From positions 434,001 through 498,000 of the forward strand of contig NZ_FUZQ01000001.1 of assembly GCF_900167525.1 (NCBI RefSeq): a stretch of 64,000 bases of DNA, in the 5' to 3' direction. The notes under the pieces are model-generated. The model ran no database searches. It had not been told where the DNA came from and was given only the letters and a program-made list of their open reading frames with translations. Both the position numbers and the translations under genes were made by a program. Of this stretch, positions 7,689 to 17,142 are shown piece after piece. Each line of letters begins with the position of its first letter. The stretch's first letter is position 1. Origin of the DNA: Krasilnikoviella flava (lineage in GTDB: Bacteria; Actinomycetota; Actinomycetes; Actinomycetales; Cellulomonadaceae).

Positions 7689-8648
7689 TCAGGCGAGGGA
7701 GAGCGCGATCCCGTCGAGGATGTCGCTCTCGCTGGTCACGACGTCGGCCAGCGTGCCGCCCGCGGCCGCGACGTCGTCGCGCACGCGCGTCACGACCTCC
7801 GCCCACACCAGTGCGCCGGCGCCGATGACGTCGGCACGGCCCGGGTGCATGAAGCCGAGGGCGAGACGCTGCTCGCGGGTGCGGTGCAGCAGGTCGTCGC
7901 AGGCGGCGAGCACCCGGTCGACGCCGAGGACGGCGCCGTGCACCGCCGCGCGACGGTACTCCGGCAGGCCGAGGGCGTGCGCCGTCACCGACGTCACCGA
8001 GCCCGCGAGGCCCACCAGCGTCGTGGTCCGCCCGAACGGGACCGTCTGCGCCGCGTGGTCGAGCGCGGCGCGCACGTCGGCGCGCGCGGCCTCCTCCTCG
8101 GCCGGGGTGGGCGGGTCGGAGTGCAGGTGCCGCTCGGTCATCCGCACCGACCCGACGTCGAGGGACAGCGCGGCCTCGGGCGTCGTCGTGCCGAGGACGA
8201 GTTCGGTCGAGCCGCCGCCGAGGTCGACCACGAGGTACGGCCCGGGGTGCTGGGCGGCTACCCCCGCCGTCGCGCCGCGGAAGGACAGCTCCGCCTCCTC
8301 GCGCCCGGAGGCCACCTCCGGGTCGACGCCGACGGCCGCTCGGACGCCGTCCGCGAAGTCCTGCCGGTTGCGCGCGTCGCGCGTGGCCGACGTCGCCACG
8401 AACCGGACGCGCGTGGCGCCCGTCTCCGCGATCACCGACGCGTACTCGCGCGACGCCTCGAGCGTGCGCTCCAGGGCCTCCGGGGCGAGCTCGCCCGTGC
8501 GGTCCACGCCCTGCCCGAGACGCACGATGCGCAGCCGGCGGTCGACCTCGGTGAGCGTGCCGTCAGGGCCGACGTCGGCGACGAGGAGGCGGATGGAGTT
8601 GGTGCCGCAGTCGATCGCAGCGACGCGCGTGGTGGAGCTCGGGATCAC
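7689..8648 (-). CDS. ppx: Exopolyphosphatase/guanosine pentaphosphatase (Ppx/GppA family)
   Basis: Hydrolyses terminal phosphates of polyphosphate or converts pppGpp to ppGpp. The 319-residue protein has the ASKHA-fold signatures AIDCGTNSIRLLVADV at the N-terminus and VVDLGGGSTELVLG near residue 135, plus the GLAGSVTSVTAHALGL block. It is about the length of the short actinobacterial Ppx1 type, without the C-terminal HD domain of E. coli Ppx. I chose GTG 8648 because an AAGGTAGGG-like site precedes it. It normally follows DUF501 at the end of the eno-divIC-DUF501-ppx cluster, and DUF501 is indeed upstream on the same strand. Confidence 0.9.
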   Translation of the reverse strand: MIPSSTTRVAAIDCGTNSIRLLVADVGPDGTLTEVDRRLRIVRLGQGVDRTGELAPEALERTLEASREYASVIAETGATRVRFVATSATRDARNRQDFADGVRAAVGVDPEVASGREEAELSFRGATAGVAAQHPGPYLVVDLGGGSTELVLGTTTPEAALSLDVGSVRMTERHLHSDPPTPAEEEAARADVRAALDHAAQTVPFGRTTTLVGLAGSVTSVTAHALGLPEYRRAAVHGAVLGVDRVLAACDDLLHRTREQRLALGFMHPGRADVIGAGALVWAEVVTRVRDDVAAAGGTLADVVTSESDILDGIALSLA

Positions 8649-8753
8649 GGGCCCTACCTTCTCACCACCCACCGACTCACCGCTGGTCGAGCCTGTCGGG
8701 ACCCGACCAGGTTCCGACAGGCGCGACCACCGGAGCTCGACCGACGGGAGGTG

Positions 8754-9275
8754 TCAGCAGGAGCAGCGGTCGGGGCGCCACTGGTCGCGGACCAGCGCGA
8801 GGGCCTCGTCGCCGAGCGGGTTGACGCCCGACCCGGCGGCGAGCGCGTGCCCCATGAGCACGTGGATGCACTTGACGCGCGTGGGCATCCCGCCGGCGGA
8901 GATGCCGTCGATCTCCTCGACCTGCCCGAGCTCGGCGCGCCGCGCGAGGTAGTGCTCGTGCGCCCGGCGGTACGCCGCGGCGAGCTCCTCGTCCTCGCCG
9001 AGCCGCTCCGTCATCTCCCTCATCACGCCCTGCGCCTCCAGCCGCGACGCGGCGGCGACGGCGCCCGGGTGGGTGAGGTAGTACGTCGTCGGGAACGGCG
9101 TGCCGTCGGGGAGTCGCGGTGCGGTGCGCACGACGAGCGGGCGGCCGCACACGCACCGCGCGGCGATGCCGACGACGCCGCGCGGCTCGCGCCCGAGCTG
9201 CTCGGCGAGCACCTCGAGGTCACGGTCGGTGAGGACGGTCGGGTCGTCGGTGGGCACGGCGGGCTGGTCGGTCAC
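8754..9275 (-). CDS. DUF501 family protein
   Basis: A 173-residue soluble protein with the DUF501 pattern: DLEVLAEQLGREPRGVVGIA near residue 19, a CVCGRPLVVRTAPRLPDGTP block, PTTYYLTHP, and a C-terminal GGMPTRVKCIHVLMGHALA region with conserved Cys and His residues, ending CSC. The family is nearly universal in actinobacteria and lies between the DivIC-like gene and ppx. The molecular role is not established; the Cys/His residues could bind metal. Here it is separated from divIC by the galactonate genes. Confidence 0.9.
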   Translation of the reverse strand: MTDQPAVPTDDPTVLTDRDLEVLAEQLGREPRGVVGIAARCVCGRPLVVRTAPRLPDGTPFPTTYYLTHPGAVAAASRLEAQGVMREMTERLGEDEELAAAYRRAHEHYLARRAELGQVEEIDGISAGGMPTRVKCIHVLMGHALAAGSGVNPLGDEALALVRDQWRPDRCSC

Positions 9276-9352
9276 GGTGGGTCCTCGAGGCGTTCGCGGG
9301 CGGGGCAGCCCTCATTCTCCCCCGGACACGGGGATGCCGCGGCGGCGACCGG

Positions 9353-10501
9353 TCACCACTCCGCGAACGACCCGTCCGCGTGCCGCCAGACGGGATTGCG
9401 CCACCGGTGCCCGACCGCGGCGCGCTCGCGCACGTAGTCCTCGTCCACCTCGATGCCGAGGCCGGGGCCGCGCGGGATGTCGACCATCCCGTCCGCGTAC
9501 GCGAAGACGGACGGGTCGACCACGTAGTCGAGCAGGTCGTTGCCGGTGTTGTAGTGGATGCCCAGGCTCTGCTCCTGGATCACCGCGTTGTAGGCGACGG
9601 CGTCGAGCTGCAGGCACGCGGCGAGCGCGATCGGCCCCAGCGGGCAGTGCGGGGCGACGGCGACGTCGTAGGCCTCGGCCATCGCGGCGATCTTGCGCAC
9701 CTCGGTGATGCCGCCCGCGTGCGACAGGTCGGGCTGGATCACGTCCACGACGCCGGTCTCGAGGACGTGCCTGAAGTCCCAGCGCGAGTAGAGCCGCTCC
9801 CCCAGCGCGATCGGCGTGCTCGAGGCGCGCAGCACGTCCGCGATCCCGTCGACGTGCTCGGACAGCACCGGCTCCTCGACGAACATCAGGTGGTACGGCT
9901 CGAGCGCGTCGAGCAGCACCCGCGCCATCGGGCGGTGCACGCGGCCGTGGAAGTCGACGCCGATACCGACGTCGGGCCCGACCGCCGCGCGGACCGCCGC
10001 GACGTTGGCGACGACCTTCTCCACCTTGTCGCGCGTGTCCAGGTACTGCAGCTCCTCGGGGCCGTTCATCTTCACGGCGGAGAACCCGCGCGCGACGGCG
10101 TCGCGCGCGGCGGCGGCGGTCTCGGCCGGGCGGTCGCCGCCGATCCACGAGTAGACCTTGATGCGGTCGCGCAGCCGGCCACCGAGCAGCTCGTGCACGG
10201 GGACACCGAGCGCCCGGCCCTTGATGTCCCACAGGGCCTGGTCGATGCCGGCGAGCGCGCTCATGTGGATACCGCCACCCCGGTAGAAGCCGGAGCGGTA
10301 CAGCACGGTCCAGTGGTCCTCGATCCGGCGCGGGTCCTGGCCGACGAGATAGTCGGACAGCTCCTCGACGGCGGCCGCCACGCTGGCGGCCCGCCCCTCC
10401 AGGGCCGGCTCTCCCCAGCCGACGATCCCCTCGTCGGTCTCGATCTTCAGGAACAGCCAGCGGGGCGGGACGACGAACGTCGTCAGCGACGTGATCTTCA
10501 C
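9353..10501 (-). CDS. dgoD: D-galactonate dehydratase
   Basis: Dehydrates D-galactonate to 2-dehydro-3-deoxy-D-galactonate. The 382-residue protein follows the E. coli DgoD pattern from the first residues (MKITSL.., [20 protein letters not shown]) to the last ([16 protein letters not shown]). Enolase-superfamily ligands and catalytic residues are visible: [40 protein letters not shown] and [13 protein letters not shown]. It starts with GTG, 10 bp after dgoA, as the last gene of dgoK-dgoA-dgoD. With those two it completes galactonate to pyruvate plus glyceraldehyde 3-phosphate. No galactose dehydrogenase or galactonate transporter is seen nearby. Confidence 0.95.
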   Translation of the reverse strand: MKITSLTTFVVPPRWLFLKIETDEGIVGWGEPALEGRAASVAAAVEELSDYLVGQDPRRIEDHWTVLYRSGFYRGGGIHMSALAGIDQALWDIKGRALGVPVHELLGGRLRDRIKVYSWIGGDRPAETAAAARDAVARGFSAVKMNGPEELQYLDTRDKVEKVVANVAAVRAAVGPDVGIGVDFHGRVHRPMARVLLDALEPYHLMFVEEPVLSEHVDGIADVLRASSTPIALGERLYSRWDFRHVLETGVVDVIQPDLSHAGGITEVRKIAAMAEAYDVAVAPHCPLGPIALAACLQLDAVAYNAVIQEQSLGIHYNTGNDLLDYVVDPSVFAYADGMVDIPRGPGLGIEVDEDYVRERAAVGHRWRNPVWRHADGSFAEW

Positions 10502-10511
10502 GAGGGTCCTC

Positions 10512-11132
10512 TCAGCTACGTGTCACATGGTCGGCCCAGATCCGCGCGAGCGCGGCGGCGCGCGCGCCGACCTCGGCGGCCGCGTCCCCGGGGCGGTAGA
10601 GGGACGTGCCGATGCCGGCGCCGTCCGCCCCGGCGCGCGCCCACTGCCCCAGGGTGGACTCGTCGACGCCGCCGACGGGGACGAGCCGCGCGCCGGCCGG
10701 CAGCACGCTGGCCCAGGCGCGCATCCCGGAGATCCCGACCGTCGTGGCCGGGAAGATCTTGACCGCCGTCGCGCCGGCGTCGAGGGCGGCGAACGCCTCG
10801 GTGGGCGTGGCGGCCCCCGGGTAGCTCTCGAGGCCGAGCCGCACGGCCTCGGCGACCACGTCGGGCCGGGTGTTCGGGGACACGACGAGCGAGGCGCCCG
10901 CATCGGCGGCGCGGCGCACGTCGTCGGGGGTCAGGACGGTGCCGGCGCCCACCCGGGCGCCGGGTCCGGCGGCGGCGCGGACCCGACGCACCGACTCGAA
11001 CGGGTCCGGCGAGTTGAGCGGCACCTCGACGGCGTCGAGGCCGGCGCCGAGCGCCGCCCCCGCGACGGCGGCCGCGTCGTCCGGTGTCACCCCGCGCAGG
11101 ATGGCGACGAGGCCGGTGGTGCGCTGCGTCAT
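10512..11132 (-). CDS. dgoA: 2-dehydro-3-deoxy-6-phosphogalactonate aldolase
   Basis: Class I aldolase cleaving 2-dehydro-3-deoxy-6-phosphogalactonate to pyruvate and D-glyceraldehyde 3-phosphate. At 206 residues it fits the KDPG/KDPGal aldolase family. LVAILRGV opens the barrel, VEVPLNSP carries the general-acid/base glutamate, GAGTVL is the second strand motif and [12 protein letters not shown] carries the Schiff-base lysine. VPVGGV and [10 protein letters not shown] bind the phosphate. The VPLNSP wording favours the galacto over the gluco enzyme. The ATG overlaps the dgoK stop (ATGA) and has a strong GGAGG site, so translation is coupled to the kinase. Confidence 0.93.
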   Translation of the reverse strand: MTQRTTGLVAILRGVTPDDAAAVAGAALGAGLDAVEVPLNSPDPFESVRRVRAAAGPGARVGAGTVLTPDDVRRAADAGASLVVSPNTRPDVVAEAVRLGLESYPGAATPTEAFAALDAGATAVKIFPATTVGISGMRAWASVLPAGARLVPVGGVDESTLGQWARAGADGAGIGTSLYRPGDAAAEVGARAAALARIWADHVTRS

Positions 11133-12139
11133 GGCTGGTCCTCCAGGATCGGTGTCGGTGCGGACGGCCCGGCGACGAGACCGGCGTCGACGGCGACCCG
11201 CCACAGGCCGCGCGCCGCGACGTCCTCGGGGACCGCGCGCACGGTCCGCCCGCGCCGCTCGAGCGCGAGCCGGTAGCGCGGGGTGGTCGAGCCCGAACCG
11301 CAGACCGCGACCGGGCCGTCGGCCAGGGAGCGCAGCCCGTGCCGCACCTCGGAGCCCACGAGGAGGCCCGAGACGTAGTCGGCCACGTCCTCGGGCCCGA
11401 GCCGGCCGGTCATGACCAGCGTGCGCGCCGTGAAGAGCAGCGCCAGGACGCCGCGCTCGTCGCCGTGCTCGGCGTCGACGTCGAGGCCCCGCACGAAGGC
11501 GTCCGACGGCACCGGCCCCGGCTCGCCACGAGCCAGGCGCGCGAGGATGCTGTCGCGCCGCAGCAGGTCGTAGACCTCGCCGGTCATCACGGTGGCGAAC
11601 CCGGCCACCCCCGCGCCGTCGAGCCGCACCCACTTCGCGTGCGTGCCGGGCAGCACCACCGCGACGGGCCGGTCCTCGCCGTCCTCGAGCGCCCCGAGCA
11701 GCTGCACCTCCTCGCCCCGCATGACGTCGGGCAGCTCGCCCGCGACCCGCAGCCCGGGCACGAGGCGCACGTCGGCGCCGCCGGCGTCGCGTGCCGGCAC
11801 CGCGGTCAGGTGCCGGGCCAGCCCGTCGAGCGGTCCCGGGACGTCGAGGTACCCGGCCTCGGCCCAGCCGTGGTCGGAGCCCGCCATGCCCGCGCACAGC
11901 ACGGGCGCCCCCGGGTGCGCGGCGAGCCAGCCGCCGCACAGCCGCTCGAACGCCCGCCCGAACGCCGCCGCACGCTCGGCCGCGGTCCCGGCCCCCGCCG
12001 AGGTCCGCAACGACCCGTCGCCCGAGCGGACCCCGTCGAGCACGCGCCCGGACCCGTCCAGGAGCCAGCCGCGGAACGCGGAGGTGCCCCAGTCGAGGGC
12101 GACCAGCGCGGCGTCGCGGCGGGGAGCGTCGTCGGCCAT
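11129..12139 (-). CDS. dgoK: 2-dehydro-3-deoxygalactonokinase
   Basis: ATP-dependent kinase that phosphorylates 2-dehydro-3-deoxygalactonate at C6, first gene of the dgo operon. The 336-residue protein shows the DgoK patterns VALDWGTSAFRGWLLD (sugar-kinase phosphate 1 motif), CAGMAGSDHGWAEAGYLDVP, VVLPGTHAKWVRL and VMTGEVYDLL. It is divergent from the IclR regulator, with a small palindrome between. The ATG at 12139 gives the standard short N-terminus. Confidence 0.93.
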   Translation of the reverse strand: MADDAPRRDAALVALDWGTSAFRGWLLDGSGRVLDGVRSGDGSLRTSAGAGTAAERAAAFGRAFERLCGGWLAAHPGAPVLCAGMAGSDHGWAEAGYLDVPGPLDGLARHLTAVPARDAGGADVRLVPGLRVAGELPDVMRGEEVQLLGALEDGEDRPVAVVLPGTHAKWVRLDGAGVAGFATVMTGEVYDLLRRDSILARLARGEPGPVPSDAFVRGLDVDAEHGDERGVLALLFTARTLVMTGRLGPEDVADYVSGLLVGSEVRHGLRSLADGPVAVCGSGSTTPRYRLALERRGRTVRAVPEDVAARGLWRVAVDAGLVAGPSAPTPILEDQP

Positions 12140-12180
12140 GCACGGGACGCTAGGCCCGCTCCGCGGCCGGGGGAACCCCG

Positions 12181-12195
12181 TCCCGACTATCGGGA
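12181..12195. promoter_or_regulatory. Candidate IclR operator between dgoK and its regulator
   Basis: TCCCG and CGGGA flank a 5-bp AT-rich centre (ACTAT), followed by ATATCG, in the 68-bp gap between the divergent dgoK and IclR starts. IclR proteins bind short palindromes at this position. The call rests on symmetry and position only. Confidence 0.45.
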
Positions 12196-12207
12196 TATCG
12201 TGCGGAC

Positions 12208-13029
12208 GTGACCGTCTCGCCCGACCCGACGACGCCCCGCCCCGCGACCCGTGCCGGCTCCGCGCCGGAGGGCACGCAGACGCTCGCGCGCGGCCTCGCC
12301 GTCGTCGACGCCGTGGCCCGCGGGCACGAGCGGCTGCGCGACGTCGTGGCAGCCACGGGTGTCGGCCGCAGCACCACCCACCGGCTGCTGCAGCTGCTGG
12401 TCGGCGCCGGCTACCTGCGCCGGCTCGACGGCGGCCGCCACGCGCTCGGCCCCGCCCTCATCGAGCTGGGCTACCAGGCGCTGCAGGAGAACCCGGTGGC
12501 GGTCGTCGCGGCCGATCCCCTGCAGCGCCTCGCCGCGCGGGTGTCCGACACCGTGCACCTCGCGATCGAGGACCGCGGGCAGGTGCTCTACCTCGACAAG
12601 ATCCCCGGCAGCCGCGGGGCGCCGATGCGGTCGCGGATCGGGCACCGCATGCCCCTGACCCGTACGGGGATCGGCAAGGCGCTGCTGCTCGATCGACCGG
12701 ACCGCTGGCGCGACCAGTTCCTCGCCGAGCGGCGCGTCGGGTCCGGGGACGCGCCCGAGGCCGAGGTGCTCACCGCCGACGAGTTCGTCGCCGTCATGGA
12801 GGCGGCGGCGCTGCGGGGCGCCGCCCTCGACCTCGAGGAGAACGAACCGGGGGTGCTGTGCGTGGCGGCTCCGGTGCGGGACGCGTCGGGCGGGATCGTC
12901 GCGGCCGTCAGCGTCTCAGCGAGGCGCCCGTTCATGCCCCCGGCGCGGGTGGAGGCGCTGGTGCCCGTCGTGCTCGACGCCGCCGCCGTCGTCGCCACCG
13001 GGCTCGGGCACCGCCCTGCCGGGCGCTGA
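12208..13029 (+). CDS. IclR-family regulator of the galactonate operon
   Basis: A 273-residue IclR-type regulator. The N-terminal winged helix (residues ~20-80) contains LRDVVAATGVGRSTTHRLLQ. The C-terminal effector domain runs from ~90 with DTVHLAIEDRGQVLYLDKIP, PLTRTGIGKALL and GVLCVAAPVRDASGGIVAAV. It starts with GTG at 12208, directly divergent from dgoK, so it most probably represses dgoK-dgoA-dgoD and responds to galactonate or a pathway intermediate. DgoR of E. coli belongs to the GntR family, so this is a non-orthologous regulator. Confidence 0.88.
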   Translation: MTVSPDPTTPRPATRAGSAPEGTQTLARGLAVVDAVARGHERLRDVVAATGVGRSTTHRLLQLLVGAGYLRRLDGGRHALGPALIELGYQALQENPVAVVAADPLQRLAARVSDTVHLAIEDRGQVLYLDKIPGSRGAPMRSRIGHRMPLTRTGIGKALLLDRPDRWRDQFLAERRVGSGDAPEAEVLTADEFVAVMEAAALRGAALDLEENEPGVLCVAAPVRDASGGIVAAVSVSARRPFMPPARVEALVPVVLDAAAVVATGLGHRPAGR

Positions 13030-13044
13030 CCGGCCCGGTCGCGG

Positions 13045-13818
13045 TCAGCCGTTCCCCGACGACGGGCTCGGCGAGCTGCCGGGGTCGGGGACGTCGTCGG
13101 TGGCCGCAGCGGGGCCGTCGGCGACCTGCACCGACTCCCAGACCGACTGATACCAGGGCACGCTCGGCCCGGTCGACGTGCCCACCGGCCCGGAGTCGAC
13201 CGCCTCGCCCGTCACGGGGTCGACGTCGTCGTCCCCCGCCGCGTCCGGGTCGACCACCCGCCACACCTTGTCGGACGGCATGACGAAGCTGAGACGCGAC
13301 CGCGCCTGCTCCTCGACGTACGAGCGGTCCTCCCAGCGGCCGAGCTCCACCTCGAGGCGGTCTCTCTCGGTCTGGTTCTGCGCCAGCTCCGTGCGCAGCC
13401 GGTCCAGCTCGTGGGACTGCTGCACCGCGCCCCGCACCGTGGGCAGCAGCAGCACCACCGCCAGCAGCACCACCACCGACAGCACGACGAGCCGGACGGT
13501 GAGCACCTCCGGCAGCACCAGGCCGTAACGGCTGCGGCGCCGGTCCTCCCGCGCCGGGCCGGCGGGACGGCGCGAACCCCGGCGCGTGCTCCCGGACCCG
13601 TTGCCCGCACCCTTCGCCGCACTCGTCCCGGTGCCCTTCGTCGCACCCTTCGCCGAGCCCGTGGTGCCGCCCTTGCCGGTGCCCTTCGCAGGGGCCTTGG
13701 GCCTGGTGCCCACCGACCCGTTCGCCGTCGTCGTCGGCCGCGCGGACCCGCCGCGCGCGCCCTGTGGCCGCGACGCCGGACGGCGGGCGGCGGGCGAGGT
13801 CGGGCGACGGGCAGGCAC
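13045..13818 (-). CDS. divIC: Septum formation initiator family protein (DivIC/FtsB)
   Basis: Bitopic division protein that links FtsL and FtsQ in the divisome. Of 257 residues, the first ~95 are a basic, low-complexity Lys/Gly/Thr/Ser/Pro cytoplasmic tail. One transmembrane segment follows (VVLSVVVLLAVVLLLPTVR, residues ~108-130). A coiled coil comes next (LDRLRTELAQNQTERDRLEV) with the family ending RSYVEEQARSRLSFVMPSDK. The last ~70 residues are acidic and Pro/Ser-rich. Its usual place is directly after eno, and eno does lie upstream on the same strand, separated here by a 20-bp repeat array. The galactonate genes lie downstream. Confidence 0.9.
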   Translation of the reverse strand: MPARRPTSPAARRPASRPQGARGGSARPTTTANGSVGTRPKAPAKGTGKGGTTGSAKGATKGTGTSAAKGAGNGSGSTRRGSRRPAGPAREDRRRSRYGLVLPEVLTVRLVVLSVVVLLAVVLLLPTVRGAVQQSHELDRLRTELAQNQTERDRLEVELGRWEDRSYVEEQARSRLSFVMPSDKVWRVVDPDAAGDDDVDPVTGEAVDSGPVGTSTGPSVPWYQSVWESVQVADGPAAATDDVPDPGSSPSPSSGNG

Positions 13819-13890
13819 GCCCCGATTCTGCCGAGCCGCACCGCCCTGGCCGGGGACCGTCGTCGGCGCGCCCGCGAGGACGCCCCTCCC

Positions 13891-14058
13891 CGAGGTCGTT
13901 CGAACCGCGCCGAGGTAGTGGTCCGGTCCACTACCTCGCGGAGACTCGGACTACCTCGGCGGCTCGGGAACTACCTCGGCAGGGTTCGGACTACCTCGGC
14001 ACGGTTCGGACTACCTCGGCAGGGTTCGGACTACCTCGGCACGGTTCGGACTACCTCG
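13891..14058. repeat. 20-bp periodic array of ACTACCTCG half-sites (locus 1)
   Basis: Nine half-sites occur at exact 20-bp period. Two are inverted (CGAGGTCGT at 13891, CGAGGTAGT at 13911) and seven are direct ACTACCTCG copies starting at 13930, 13950, 13970, 13990, 14010, 14030 and 14050. The two orientations meet in a perfect palindrome, CGAGGTAGTGG / CCACTACCTCG with a 6-nt loop (13911-13938). Central units alternate between spacers GGCAGGGTTCGG and GGCACGGTTCGG. The array fills most of the 307-bp gap between the eno stop and the divIC start, which otherwise shows no gene. A second array of the same design is at 31145-31290. Function unknown. Confidence 0.97.
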
Positions 14059-14125
14059 CGGGACGACGACGGCCGGCCGCCCCCCGGGGGGAGCGACCGG
14101 CCGTTGACGAGCAGCGTCCCGGGTG

Positions 14126-16348
<2,223 letters not shown>

Positions 16349-17019
16349 TCAGGGCTCGGCCGGCAGCTTCTGCCGCGCCGCGCGCCGCAGCGGGACGGCG
16401 AGGGCGTCGCCCATCCGGTCGAGGAAGACGCGCACCACCGCCGGGTCCGCGCCGCCGGCGTGCTTGAGGGCGATGCCGACGGGCTTGCGGACCACCGGGC
16501 GGGATCGGTGTGCAGCAGCTCGACGAGGCGCAGCAGGTCGGCGATCCCCGCAGGGTGGGGCGGGCGGGTGTACGCCAGCGACGCCGTCAGCGCCGTGCGA
16601 CGGCGCAGCGGGTCGTCGGAGCGGGCGAGCTCGAACAACGGCTCGCGCGAACGGTCGCGCAGGTACACCCCCACGACGCGCGGCGCGGCCCGGTCCACCA
16701 TGTCCCAGGTGTCGATGCGGTCGTGCCGGTCGAGGTAGGCGCGGTACCGCGCCTCCCGCTCCGCGTCGGTGACCCGCGGCGCGCGCACCGCGAAGTCGAG
16801 CACGCAGAACGCGGCGAGCCGGGGCTCGTAGGCGGGCTCGTCGAGCAGGCGGTGCACCTCGTCCAGCGGCATCGCGGTGTACCGCTTCGCGACGTCGAAC
16901 AGCGTGCCCATCCGTACCCCGAGCACCTCGCCCGACCCGGCGTAGTGCCGGTTCGGGTGCGCCGCCGGGTCGGCGACCGCACGCAGGTCGGCGACGACGG
17001 CGTCCGCGGTGAGGTCCAC
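16349..17019 (-). pseudogene. AlkD-like DNA alkylation repair protein, frameshifted
   Basis: The N-terminal ~170 codons from GTG 17019 read as a HEAT-repeat DNA alkylation repair protein (HYAGSGEVLGVRMGTLFDVA, TDAEREARYRAYLDRHDRID, WDMVDRAAPRVVGVYL). The frame is then lost near 16495-16503, just after LLHTDPA. In the next frame it continues sensibly as VVRKPVGIALKHAGGADPAV to a normal end KLPAEP and TGA at 16349. The total of 671 bp is one base short of a multiple of three, so one C appears to be missing from a CCCGG run. It is either a real single-base deletion or a sequencing error. If repaired it encodes ~223 residues. Confidence 0.75.
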
Positions 17020-17142
17020 GTCGTCACCGTACGCGGTCGCGCCGACGAGCCCAGGCGGTGGGGCACCCGCCGGAGGAGATCCGGCGGGTGATTGACGCTC
17101 GTGCCCGTTGTCCCCGCCCCCGCCCGTTCCTAGAGTCGGAGG

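Noticed and set aside
13891-14058. The 20-bp periodic units looked like a small CRISPR array.
   Set aside because: The conserved part is only ~9 bp, spacers are 11 bp and partly identical, orientation flips once, and no cas genes are near.
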